Shown in pieces: positions 43,503-53,296 of a stretch of 64,000 nt of DNA. Source of the stretch: Streptomyces cellulosae (GTDB lineage Bacteria > Actinomycetota > Actinomycetes > Streptomycetales > Streptomycetaceae). The stretch is taken from contig NZ_JOEV01000040.1 of assembly GCF_000721105.1 (NCBI RefSeq), positions 42,676 to 106,675 of the forward strand, in the 5' to 3' direction. The translations under genes were made by a program, and so were the position numbers. The notes under the pieces were generated by a model that was given only the letters and a program-made list of their open reading frames with translations, had not been told where the DNA came from and did not search any database. Numbering within the stretch: the stretch's first letter is position 1; each line of letters opens with the position of its first letter.

Positions 43503-43931
43503 GTGTTCCGTACGTCCGCCTCCCGCCCCCGGCTCCGTCGCATGGCCGCCCCGAAGACGGCCCTCACCGCCGCCGCGCTGGCCACCGCCACCACCGGCAT
43601 GGCGCTGACCACGGCCCCCGCCCAGGCCGCCCCTTCCCAGGTCACGCAGGCCAAGTCGGTCGCGCACCGGCTGATCCCGAACGCGGCCCAGTACAAGGCG
43701 TTCAGCAGGATCGTCGAGCACGAGAGCGGCTGGAACATCACCGCGAGGAACTCCTCCTCCGGCGCCTACGGCCTGGTCCAGGCCCTGCCCGGCTCCAAGA
43801 TGGCCTCGGCCGGCTCCGACTGGAAGACCAACCCCGCCACCCAGATCAAGTGGGGTCTGAACTACATGAACTCCCGCTACGGCAGCCCGGTCGGCGCCTG
43901 GGCGTTCTGGCAGGCCCACGGCTGGTACTGA
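43503..43931 (+). CDS. Secreted transglycosylase SLT-like protein
   Basis: The 142-residue protein starts at GTG. A Tat-like basic start (FRTSASRPRLRRMAAPKTAL) and hydrophobic core are followed by cleavage near AQAAP. The SLT-like domain includes KAFSRIVEHESGWNITARNS (catalytic Glu in HESGW), SSGAYGLVQALPGSKMASAG and IKWGLNYMNSRYG, ending AFWQAHGWY. It should cleave peptidoglycan glycan strands or bind them. It has the typical length of small Streptomyces SLT proteins. The 268-bp upstream is partly AT-rich (43318-43355) and may hold a regulated leader, but no riboswitch is recognised. Confidence 0.88.
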   Translation: MFRTSASRPRLRRMAAPKTALTAAALATATTGMALTTAPAQAAPSQVTQAKSVAHRLIPNAAQYKAFSRIVEHESGWNITARNSSSGAYGLVQALPGSKMASAGSDWKTNPATQIKWGLNYMNSRYGSPVGAWAFWQAHGWY

Positions 43932-44009
43932 GCCGCGTCATCTTGCTCGGGTGTCGTGGCCGAAGGCCGCCTCGTCAGCCCAACGGGCTGTCCCGGGCAA
44001 GGAGTTGAA

Positions 44010-44914
44010 CATGGGAGCACAGGACGCGCGGGACGCGCGGGCACGGCCGAGCGGCTGCGGGCGATCTGTGACGAGTTGTCGGCCCGTTTCCACGAGCGGG
44101 CCGACGTCGTGCGGACGCTGGCGGTGGCGTTGCCGGCCGGGCAGCACTCGCTGGTGCTCGGGCCGCCCGGAACGGCGAAGTCCGAGCCGGCCCGGGAGCT
44201 CACGGGCCGGGCCGAGGGGGCGTCCTACTGGGAGATCCTCCTGTCGAAGTTCACCGCGCCGACGAGGATGTTCGGTCCCATCGACGTCGCGGCGCTGGCC
44301 CGCGGCGAGTACCGCCAGGTGTACGAAGGCCGGGCCACGACCGCGCATGTCGCGTTCATCGACGAGATCTTCAAGTGCTCCACGGCGGCGCTGAACGAGA
44401 CCCTGGGCTACCTCAACGAGCGGATCTACCATCCCGGGAACGGCGGCGAGCCGATCCACTGTCCCCTGATCGGGGCCATCACGGCGAGCAACGAACTGCC
44501 CAGCGAAGAGGACGCGGCCGCGATCTACGACCGGCTCCTGGTGCGGATAGAGGTCGGGTATCTGGAGCCCGGGACGCCGCGCGGGCCCTCGCGGCCGCGG
44601 CCCCCGGCGTCCGTGCCGCCGCGTGGAGCTGGACGGCGGCATCCGAGTTGGTGGCGGAGGAGTTCGACGACGTCGGCCGGATGCGTGGCGACATCGTGAT
44701 GATCACCGACGAGGAGTGCGACGTCACCGAGGAATGGATGCGCGGCTGGAACCACGCCAAGCACCGGCTGGGCTTCCGCGTCTTCGGCGTGGCCGTCGGA
44801 GCGCCGCCCGCCGCCGCAGCCGGCTCGGTCCTCGACGCCCTGTGCGACAACCTCCGCTCCATCGACGACCTCACCGACGTCCACGCCGCCGCCGACCTCT
44901 TCCGCGTGATCTGA
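44010..44914 (+). pseudogene. Decayed RavA (MoxR ATPase) / ViaA (VWA) fusion
   Basis: The first part reads RLRAICDELSARFHERADVV, Walker A LVLGPPGTAKSEPAREL, sensor segment AFIDEIFKCSTAALNETLGY and LIGAITASNELPSEEDAAAI, all MoxR/RavA features. The frame only continues to 44699 and loses homology near 44575. In another frame VAEEFDDVGRMRGDIVMITD then EECDVTEEWMRGWNHAKHRL and DLFRVI is the end of a VWA-domain partner (ViaA-like). The start, ATG 44010 with AAGGAG, is out of frame with the RavA body, so there is at least one N-terminal frame shift. A large internal deletion then joined RavA to the VWA end. Confidence 0.75.
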
Positions 44915-44975
44915 TCCGGGCGCGCCCGTGGTGGACTGGGGTGCACCGCATCCGTCCCGCTGACCGGAGGCCGCA

Positions 44976-45698
44976 ATGAGCGCGGACAGCTCGGAGAGCC
45001 CCGAGAGCCCCGAGAGCGCCGAGGGCACGCCGGCGTACGACCGTGAGGCGCGCGGACTGCGTCTGGTGACCGTGCTGTTGGGGCTGACGGTGGTCAGCGG
45101 TCTGATCGACGCGGTCAGTTACCTCGGTCTCGGGCACGTCTTCACCGCCAACATGACCGGCAACGTGGTGGTCCTGGGCTTCGCCGCCGCCGGGGCACCG
45201 GGCTTCTCGGTGCCGCACACCCTTGCCTCGCTGGGTTTCTTCCTGGTGGGCGCGGCGGTGGGCGGCCGTGTCGCCGTACGGCTCGGTGGCGGTTCGCGCC
45301 GCACCTGGGCGCGGCTGACCCTCGCCGCAGAGGCGGTCCTGCTGGGCGCGTCGGCGGCGGTCGCCTTCGCCGCGCCCGAGGCCACCGCGACCGTCTACGT
45401 CCTGATCGCCGTCACGGCCTTCGCGATGGGCCTGCGCAACGCGACCGTCCGCAGGCTGGGCGTCCCCGACCTGACGACCACGGTCCTGACCATGACCCTG
45501 ACCGGTCTGGCCGCGGACTCCCGCGCGGGCGGCGGCCCGGGCACGCGCTCGCCGCGCCGCACGGCGTCGGTGGTCGCGATGGTGGCGGGCGCGGCACTGG
45601 GGGCGTGGCTGCTGATCCACCACGGGCTGGGGATCCCGCTGCTGGTGACGGCCGTGATGGTGGCGGTGCTGGCGGCGGTGGCGTCGGGACGGGAGTGA
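44976..45698 (+). CDS. DUF1275 (YoaK) family membrane protein
   Basis: The 240-residue protein starts at ATG with CGGAGG upstream and has a Ser/Glu-rich tail (SSESPESPESAEGT). Six helices follow with the family motif VVSGLIDAVSYLGLGHVFTA NMTGNVV split over helix 1-2, FAMGLRNATVRRLGVPDLTT and TVLTMTLTGLAADS. The function of DUF1275 is unknown. It converges on the PAP2 gene 36 bp away. Confidence 0.9.
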   Translation: MSADSSESPESPESAEGTPAYDREARGLRLVTVLLGLTVVSGLIDAVSYLGLGHVFTANMTGNVVVLGFAAAGAPGFSVPHTLASLGFFLVGAAVGGRVAVRLGGGSRRTWARLTLAAEAVLLGASAAVAFAAPEATATVYVLIAVTAFAMGLRNATVRRLGVPDLTTTVLTMTLTGLAADSRAGGGPGTRSPRRTASVVAMVAGAALGAWLLIHHGLGIPLLVTAVMVAVLAAVASGRE

Positions 45699-45734
45699 CC
45701 GCTCCGCCGAACGGCGACCGTGGGTGGACGGCGC

Positions 45735-47009
45735 TCAGGCCTGCATGAGTTGCGGTTCCGGTTGCTGGGTGACGGCGGCCACCGGATCCCACTGCTTCAT
45801 GGTCCGCACGTAGCCGTAGACCACGGAGCCCCCCGCGAGAAGGAGAAGTGGTCCGAACGCCCACGGATGCCGGGCCATCTCCACCGGCAGATAGCGGTAC
45901 GCCACCAGGAGGGCGGTGAAAACCGTCGTGCCGTAGGTGACCAGCAGGGCTCCCTGCCGGTCCCAGCCGCGGTCGAACGAGCGCATCGCCGTCTCGATGG
46001 TGAGCGCGAACACCCCGCCGGCGATGAGGTCCGCGCCGTAGTGGTAGCCGAATCCCAGCGTCGCGGTGAGCGTGCCGACCAGCCAGAACGTGCCGGCGAA
46101 TCGCATGGGCCGGGGGGCCTTGCGGGAGTGGATGAAGAGCGTGGTGGCCCAGGCGGTGTGCAGGCTGGGCATGCAGTTGCGGGGGGTGATCCCGTCGAAC
46201 GGGACCGGGTGCGGAGCGGTGAGCGGCGGCGGTGTGTTGGGCCACAGGTCGGCCACCGCCCAGCGTCCGCCGTCGGCGCCGTAGGCGAAGATGGGGCCGA
46301 CCACCGGGAAGATCATGTAGACGGCCGGCCCGATCAGGCCGATGGCCAAGAAGGTGCGCACCAGATGGTGGCCCGGGAAACGGCGCTCGGTCGCGACGTT
46401 GCGCAGCTGGTACAGCCCGAAGAGCGCGGCTGCCAGCGGGAGCTGACCGTAGACGACGTGGAGAAGTCCGGAACCGATCGGACCGGTGGCCTCGACGAGA
46501 CGGCCCACCACCCACGAGGGGTTGCCCAGTGCGTGATCGGCGGTCGCCACATACGGGTCGAGCACCGACGGGCGGGTCTTCGAGGTGATGAGCAGCCAGG
46601 TGTCGCCGGTCTTGTGGCCGGCCACCAGAAGAAGGCCCAGCCCGACGCCCTTCAGCAGCAGGGCGCGATCCCGGCCGGTGCGGCGCGTGACCGCGATGAC
46701 CGCACAGCCCAGAATCACCCACAATGCCCCGTTGCCGAAATTCAGCCTGGCGTCGAGCACCCACCGCATCAGCAGGAACACGACGTCGACACCGAGGGCC
46801 GCGCCGATCGCGACGAACCGTTGCCGCCAGGTGAGCACCACCAGCATCAGAGCCAGACCGGCGTACAGCAACGGACCTGACTGGGGGCCGAATATCACCT
46901 CCCGCCCCAGGCTGCTGATCGGCCCCCGCTGGCCGTAGTGACGCGCCGTGATCTCCAGCGCGACCATGAATCCGAGGGTCAGCACACCTGCCGCGATCCA
47001 CAGCGTCAT
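45735..47009 (-). CDS. PAP2-like phosphatase/inositolphosphotransferase membrane protein
   Basis: The protein has 424 residues from the ATG of MTLWIAAGV. Eight or more helices are visible. The PAP2 motif region is split: CMPSLHTAWATTLFIHSRKA (Ser-His) and GFGYHYGADLIAGGVFALTI (His, Asp). This arrangement matches the Aur1/Ipt1-like inositol-phosphotransferase PAP2 branch common in Streptomyces. It may transfer or hydrolyse a lipid phosphate in the membrane. In-frame sequence continues upstream to 47153 but lies in AT-rich promoter-like DNA, so the shorter start is preferred. Confidence 0.88.
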   Translation of the reverse strand: MTLWIAAGVLTLGFMVALEITARHYGQRGPISSLGREVIFGPQSGPLLYAGLALMLVVLTWRQRFVAIGAALGVDVVFLLMRWVLDARLNFGNGALWVILGCAVIAVTRRTGRDRALLLKGVGLGLLLVAGHKTGDTWLLITSKTRPSVLDPYVATADHALGNPSWVVGRLVEATGPIGSGLLHVVYGQLPLAAALFGLYQLRNVATERRFPGHHLVRTFLAIGLIGPAVYMIFPVVGPIFAYGADGGRWAVADLWPNTPPPLTAPHPVPFDGITPRNCMPSLHTAWATTLFIHSRKAPRPMRFAGTFWLVGTLTATLGFGYHYGADLIAGGVFALTIETAMRSFDRGWDRQGALLVTYGTTVFTALLVAYRYLPVEMARHPWAFGPLLLLAGGSVVYGYVRTMKQWDPVAAVTQQPEPQLMQA

Positions 47010-47154
47010 CTGTGGTCGAGCCCGCGCAGCGGACGCGATACTGCTGTTTGTTCGCGAAATCGTCCGCGATCTTCTAGATATCAACAGTTTGACCGATTTA
47101 TTAGATTTCAGATGACAATGGGCAATCAGGACGTTGATCGTGAGCCGGATCATA
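47010..47154 (-). promoter_or_regulatory. AT-rich promoter-like region upstream of PAP2 gene
   Basis: Most of this 145-bp stretch is well above the AT content of the window, with TTTATTAGATTTC and CTTCTAGATATCAACAG motifs around 47085-47110. It lies between the sigma-factor stop and the PAP2 start on the same strand and probably holds the PAP2 promoter. No specific sites are assigned. Confidence 0.5.
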
Positions 47155-48321
47155 TTATCCGAGCGACGTGTCGGCGTTCCCTTTGCCGTAGGTATTCAGC
47201 CGGGCGGCTTGGCGGGTGAGGTGGTCGCGTTCGGCGAGGTCGGATGCCTTTCTGGCCGCCTCCGCGTAGAGGCGTGCCGCCGTCGCCAGGTCGCCGTCCC
47301 GTTCGTGGAGGTAGGCGGCGACCGCGGTGTGACGGGGCAGGGTGTCGTCCAGGGCGGCGAGTGCCGCGAGACCGGCGCGTGGTCCGTCGGCCTCACCGAC
47401 GGCCACCGCGCGGTTCAGCCGGACGATGGGGCTGTCGGTGAGCCGGGTGAGTTCGTCGTACCACTCCACGATCTGGACCCAGTCGGTCTCCTCGGCGGTG
47501 GGCGCGTCGGCGTGGAGGGCGGCGATGGCGGCCTGGGCCTGGTACTCGCCGAGCCGGTCACGGGCGAGGGCCGTCTGGAGGACGGCGACACCCTCGGCGA
47601 TCAGCGCGGTGTCCCAGCGCGCGCGGTCCTGCTCGGCGAGCGGGATCAGGCTCCCGTCGGGTGCGGTGCGGGCGGTGCGGCGGGCGTGGTGGAGGAGCAT
47701 GAGCGCCAGCAGTCCCGCCACCTCCGGGTGGTCGAACACCGCCGCGAGCTGCCGGGTGAGGCGGATGGCTTCGGCGGCGAGGTCGAGGTCACCGGAGTAG
47801 CCCTCGTTGAAGACGAGGTAGAGGACACGCAGCACGGTGGCGACGTCGCCGGGCCGGTCGAGGCGCACCCTGGAGACGGTGCGCTTGGCCCGGCTGATCC
47901 GCTGCGCCATGGTCGCCTCCGGCACCAGGTACGCCTGGGCGATCTGCCGAGTGGTGAGCCCGCCGACCGCGCGCAGCGTGAGCGCCACCGCGGACGAGGG
48001 TGTCAGTGAGGGGTGGGCGCACAGGAAGTACAGCCGGAGCGTGTCGTCCACCGCGGGCGCGGGCCCGGGCACCGGCTCTTCCTCGACGAGATCCTCACGC
48101 CGGCGGCGGGCCGCCTCCGCCCGCCTGGCGTCGAGGAACCGGCGCCAGGCCACGGTGACCAGCCACCCCTTCGCATCGCGCGGCGGGTCGGCCGGCCAGA
48201 CGCGGAGCGCCTCGACGAGTGCGTCCTGTACGGCGTCCTCGGCCGCCGAGAAGTCGGCTCCGCGGCGGACGAGGACGGCGAGCACGCTCGGCGTGAGGCT
48301 CCTGAGCAGGACCTCGTTCAA
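47155..48321 (-). CDS. ECF42-type RNA polymerase sigma factor
   Basis: The 388-residue protein starts at a TTG that overlaps the DGPF gene stop (TTGA). A GTG at 48333 could add four residues. Sigma2 (SAAEDAVQDALVEALRVWPA) and sigma4 (LTTRQIAQAYLVPEATMAQR ISRAKRTV split) are followed by a ~200-residue helical C-terminal extension (LYLVFNEGYSGDLDLAAEAI, HARRTARTAPDGSLIPLAEQ) that is diagnostic of the ECF42 group. ECF42 factors usually act on the DGPF/YciI gene next to them and stress genes rather than through a classic anti-sigma factor. Confidence 0.92.
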   Translation of the reverse strand: MNEVLLRSLTPSVLAVLVRRGADFSAAEDAVQDALVEALRVWPADPPRDAKGWLVTVAWRRFLDARRAEAARRRREDLVEEEPVPGPAPAVDDTLRLYFLCAHPSLTPSSAVALTLRAVGGLTTRQIAQAYLVPEATMAQRISRAKRTVSRVRLDRPGDVATVLRVLYLVFNEGYSGDLDLAAEAIRLTRQLAAVFDHPEVAGLLALMLLHHARRTARTAPDGSLIPLAEQDRARWDTALIAEGVAVLQTALARDRLGEYQAQAAIAALHADAPTAEETDWVQIVEWYDELTRLTDSPIVRLNRAVAVGEADGPRAGLAALAALDDTLPRHTAVAAYLHERDGDLATAARLYAEAARKASDLAERDHLTRQAARLNTYGKGNADTSLG

Positions 48322-48737
48322 TGGTGGGCGCACTCCGTGACGGTGGGCGACGCGCCCAGGAACGGACGCAGCTCGAGCCACTCGTGGATCGGCTTCCCTC
48401 CCGCCCCGGGAGCGGCCGACAGCTCCCCGGCCAGCTCGACGGCGCGCTCGTAGCTGTCGACGTCGATCACCATCCAGCCGGCGATGACGTCCTTGGTCTC
48501 GGCGAACGGGCCGTCGGTGACCGGCGGGCGTCCCTCACCGTCGTACCGGACCCACGCCCCCTCGGGCGCGAGCGCCTGACTGCCGACGAACTCGCCGGTC
48601 TTCTCCAGCCGGGCAGCGAAGTCGTTCATGTACTGCACGTGCGCCGAGATCTCCTCCGGCGTCCACTGGTCCATGGGCACGTCGTTGGCCGGAGCCGGGG
48701 CGCCGCGGTAGTGCTTGAGAAGCAGGTACTTGGCCAT
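48318..48737 (-). CDS. DGPF/YciI-domain protein
   Basis: The 139-residue protein after GGAG has the YciI-like ferredoxin-fold: AKYLLLKHYRGAPAPANDVP, VSSQALAPEGAWVRYDGEG-like middle, the DGPFAETKDVIAGWMVIDVD motif and a C-terminal GGKPIHEWLELRPF. DGPF-motif proteins are encoded next to ECF42 sigma factors and are likely its cofactor or target. The stop overlaps the sigma start by 4 nt, which indicates coupled translation. Confidence 0.92.
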   Translation of the reverse strand: MAKYLLLKHYRGAPAPANDVPMDQWTPEEISAHVQYMNDFAARLEKTGEFVGSQALAPEGAWVRYDGEGRPPVTDGPFAETKDVIAGWMVIDVDSYERAVELAGELSAAPGAGGKPIHEWLELRPFLGASPTVTECAHH

Positions 48738-48954
48738 GGTCGTTCTCCTCGGTCCTGATGCGACCCATTGTGGTCGCGTTCACCACGGGGACGGAGCAGG
48801 CCACGGCTTCTCGACATCATCGGCGGAACCACCGGCGGAATTTTTTTCGGGACCGGGAACCCGGCGGGACCAGAAACCGGGCAGGACCCGGAACCCGGCG
48901 GGACCGGTCCTCACCCTCGGCCCCGCCGCGTTCACTCGTTCGTGGACGGGGCGT

Positions 48955-50210
<1,256 letters not shown>

Positions 50211-50375
50211 ACACGCAGTGTGCTGACCGGCCGCCCGCGACCGCAAGGGGCGTGCAGGCAATTCGGCGTGCCGTGCCCCTTGCTACTTCTGGAACCCGTT
50301 ACTACCTTCACGGCGACCTCATTCCTGATGGACCGTCAGAACCCATGCGGCCAAGAATCTCAGCCGGAGTCGCCC

Positions 50376-51611
50376 ATGCCCTGTCCAGCATTCCCCGACG
50401 GGTTCGACTTCACCGATCCCGACCTGCTGCAACATCGCGTCCCCCTCCCGGAGTTCGCCGAGCTGCGCCGGGCGGAACCGGTCCGCTGGATCCCGCAGAC
50501 GGCCAACGTGGCCGGTTTCCAGGACGAGGGGTACTGGGCGGTGACCCGGCACGCGGACGTCAAGTACGTGTCCACGCACCCGGAGCTCTTCTCCTCGTAC
50601 CTCAACACGGCGATCATCCGCTTCAACGAGCACATCGACCGGGACGCGATCGACGCCCAGCGGCTGATCCTGCTGAACATGGACCCGCCGGAGCACACCC
50701 GGGTCCGTCAGATCGTGCAGCGGGTGTTCACACCGAGGGCCATCCGGGCGCTGGAGGACAACCTGCGCTCCCGCGCCCTGGCGATCGCGGCGAACGCCCG
50801 CGCCCGCACCGGCTCCTTCGACTTCGTCACCGAAGTCGCCTGCGAACTGCCCCTGCAGGCCATCGCCGAGCTGATCGGGATACCGCAGGACGACCGGGCC
50901 AAGATCTTCGACTGGTCCAACAAGATGATCTCGTACGACGATCCGGAGTACGCGATCACCGAGGAGATCGGCGCGGAGTCGGCCACCGAACTCATCGCGT
51001 ACGCCATGAACATGGCCGCCGATCGCAAGCAGTGCCCGGCGAAGGACATCGTGACGACGCTGGTGGCGGCGGAGGACGAGGGCAACCTCAACTCCGACGA
51101 GTTCGGGTTCTTCGTGCTGATGCTGGCGGTGGCGGGCAACGAGACCACGCGCAACGCCATCACCCACGGCATGCACGCGTTCCTCACCCACCCCGAGCAG
51201 TGGGAGCTGTACAAGAGGGAGCGTCCGGCGACGGCGGCGGAGGAGATCGTCCGCTGGGCGACCCCGGTCAACTCCTTCCAGCGCACGGCGACCCAGGACA
51301 CCGAACTCGGCGGCAAGCGGATCAAGAAGGGCGACCGGGTGGGGTTGTTCTACGCCTCCGCCAACCACGACCCCGACGTCTTCGAGAACCCGGACGTCTT
51401 CGACATCACCCGCGATCCCAACCCGCACCTCGGCTTCGGCGGCGGAGGCCCGCACTACTGCCTCGGCAAGTCCCTGGCCGTGATGGAGATCAACCTGATC
51501 TTCAACGCGATCGCCGACGCCATGCCGGACCTGCGGCCGACCGCGGACCCCCGCCGGCTGCGCTCCGCGTGGATCAACGGCGTGAAGGAACTCAGGGTCA
51601 GCACGGCCTGA
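50376..51611 (+). CDS. cyp125: Cytochrome P450, CYP125-like steroid C26(27)-monooxygenase
   Basis: The 411-residue P450 starts MPCPAFPDGFDFTDPDLLQ after CCGGAG. The I-helix is MLAVAGNETTRNAITHGMHA, the ExxR is AEEIVRWATPVNSFQRT and the haem-Cys loop is LGFGGGGPHYCLGKSLAVME with Cys at about residue 362. The N-terminal FDFTDPDLLQHRVPLPEFAELR and the HFP-like DPNPHLGFG are those of CYP125, which hydroxylates and oxidises the terminal methyl of the cholesterol side chain. The 3Fe-4S ferredoxin at 33196 is a possible electron donor. An AT-rich start region upstream may be longer than needed. Confidence 0.92.
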   Translation: MPCPAFPDGFDFTDPDLLQHRVPLPEFAELRRAEPVRWIPQTANVAGFQDEGYWAVTRHADVKYVSTHPELFSSYLNTAIIRFNEHIDRDAIDAQRLILLNMDPPEHTRVRQIVQRVFTPRAIRALEDNLRSRALAIAANARARTGSFDFVTEVACELPLQAIAELIGIPQDDRAKIFDWSNKMISYDDPEYAITEEIGAESATELIAYAMNMAADRKQCPAKDIVTTLVAAEDEGNLNSDEFGFFVLMLAVAGNETTRNAITHGMHAFLTHPEQWELYKRERPATAAEEIVRWATPVNSFQRTATQDTELGGKRIKKGDRVGLFYASANHDPDVFENPDVFDITRDPNPHLGFGGGGPHYCLGKSLAVMEINLIFNAIADAMPDLRPTADPRRLRSAWINGVKELRVSTA

Positions 51612-51629
51612 CCCCCGTCCCGGGTACTC

Positions 51630-51661
51630 GGGCCGACGGCTTCCCGGCGCCGTCGGCCCGT
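51630..51661 (+). terminator. Hairpin terminator after cyp125
   Basis: CGGGCCGACGGC and GCCGTCGGCCCG pair perfectly over 12 bp around an 8-nt loop. It lies between convergent cyp125 and GT39 genes and may work for both. Confidence 0.8.
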
Positions 51662-51667
51662 CCGGGC

Positions 51668-53296
51668 TCAGGACGGGACGACCGGCCGGCAGTGGCCGGG
51701 GCGGGCGTACACGAGGAGTTGCGCGCCGAGGAGCGGTACGCGCTCGCAGACCTCGAAGTCCTCGCTCAGGAGCTGTCGTTTGGCCTTCTCCTCGGGGAAC
51801 GGATCGAGGGGCTGGCCCGGAGGGTCGGTCAGGGCGATGACGCGGTGCGCCGCCAGGATGCGGCGGCGGATCTCGGAGGCGGGGAGTTCGGTGCCCTGGA
51901 GGGTGCGGGAGGACGCCGGGGGCCGGGCGAGGGCGAGGTCGTCGAGGCGGTCGTGGATCCCCGGGTACGACAGGAGCCACTCGCGGCGGCGGGAGGGCAT
52001 GAACAGGACGGCGTCGCCCGGCCGCGCGGTCCGCTCCACGGCGCGCGCGACCGCGACGACGTCGTCCTTGCGGCTCTCCGGCGAGCGCACCAGCAACGAC
52101 CACGGCAACAGCACCGCGACGGCCACGACGGCCGTCAGCCAGGCGGCCGGCGCGCGGGGCACGGGGGCGAGCCGGTGCCGCCGCCCGATCGCCCGGGCCG
52201 GCACCGCCCCGGCCGGCAACGCCAGCCCGGCCATGCCGTACAGCACGTACCGGTCGACGTACCAGGGCTTGACCAGCGACACCGTCATCAGGAGACCGGT
52301 GGGGGCGATCAGGAGGGGGAGGGAGAGGCGGACGAGTGCGTCGGCGGAGCCCTCGCGCAGCAGCAGCCGGCACAGCAGCGCCCCGGCCGCCGAGACCGCG
52401 ACGAACTGCAGCCATGCGCTCAGGCCGGGCCGGCCCAGCCAGCCGAGTTGCTGCTCGGCCTGCCCCGCGCTCACCACCACCAGCGGCAGCAGCGCCACCG
52501 TGGCACAGCCCGCCGCGATCCCCCACCTGAGCCACATCCGACGCGTCGCCCGCGCCCACCACAGCGTCAGCCCGTGGGCCGCCGGCGCCAGCACCGCGAA
52601 CTCGTGCAGCCAGGCCGCGATCCCGAGAGCCAGGGCGTACGCGACCCACCAGCGGTCAGGAGAGCCGCCCCCGGGGCGCGCGTCCGCACCGGGAGGAGGG
52701 TTCCCGGTGCGCGGCTTCTCGGCGGCATGGACGCCACCCGCGCCGCGGAAGTCGCCCGCCGCCCGTACGAAGAAGTACGTCGCCCACGTCACCCCCGCCG
52801 TGACCAACGCGTAGGAGCGGCCCTCCTGGGCGTACTGCTGGGTGGCCGGGAGCACCGCGAGGACCAGGCCCGCCAGGGTGCCCGCCAGGCGGCCGGCCAG
52901 GCGGGCGCCGATCGCGCCGACTCCCGCCACGGCCAGGGCCGTCGCCACGGTGGACGGGAGTCTGAGGGCCACCAGGCCGCCTCCCTCCCACACGGCGAAC
53001 ACCGCGTGCATCAGGAGGTAGTACAGGCCGTGCACGGCGTCGATGTGTCCGAGCAGGCCCCACAGGTCGCCCAGTGAGCGGTGAGCCACCTGGTAGGTGA
53101 CCGACTCGTCCCGCCACATGCTGTCGTGCCGGTCGATGCCCCACAGGCCCAGCGCGAGGGAGACCAGGGCGGGGACGGCGAGCGGCACCGACCGGGCGAG
53201 GCGGCCGGCCCGCCGGACGGCGCCAGGTGGCGCGGCTGTGGTGCCGGGCGGCGCGGCCAGGGTGCCGTCGTCGCCCGCGACGGGCGTGTTCCGCAT
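51668..53296 (-). CDS. Membrane glycosyltransferase family 39-like
   Basis: The 542-residue protein has ~11 membrane helices. The GT39/GT-C motif is a first-loop acidic pair in GLWGIDRHDSMWRDESVTYQ (Asp/Glu). A later block is LPATQQYAQEGRSYALVTAG, typical of polyprenyl-phosphate-sugar-dependent mannosyltransferases. The C-terminal extracytoplasmic domain includes DDVVAVARAVERTARPGDAV and ASEIRRRILAAHRVIALTDP. It likely adds mannose or another sugar to a protein or lipid outside the membrane. The start overlaps the GT87/PAP2 stop by 1 nt. Confidence 0.9.
   Translation of the reverse strand: MRNTPVAGDDGTLAAPPGTTAAPPGAVRRAGRLARSVPLAVPALVSLALGLWGIDRHDSMWRDESVTYQVAHRSLGDLWGLLGHIDAVHGLYYLLMHAVFAVWEGGGLVALRLPSTVATALAVAGVGAIGARLAGRLAGTLAGLVLAVLPATQQYAQEGRSYALVTAGVTWATYFFVRAAGDFRGAGGVHAAEKPRTGNPPPGADARPGGGSPDRWWVAYALALGIAAWLHEFAVLAPAAHGLTLWWARATRRMWLRWGIAAGCATVALLPLVVVSAGQAEQQLGWLGRPGLSAWLQFVAVSAAGALLCRLLLREGSADALVRLSLPLLIAPTGLLMTVSLVKPWYVDRYVLYGMAGLALPAGAVPARAIGRRHRLAPVPRAPAAWLTAVVAVAVLLPWSLLVRSPESRKDDVVAVARAVERTARPGDAVLFMPSRRREWLLSYPGIHDRLDDLALARPPASSRTLQGTELPASEIRRRILAAHRVIALTDPPGQPLDPFPEEKAKRQLLSEDFEVCERVPLLGAQLLVYARPGHCRPVVPS

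Noticed and set aside
50220..50375. Longer N-terminus for the P450
   Set aside because: The upstream codons run into the promoter and operator and lack conserved sequence. CCGGAG precedes the ATG at 50376.
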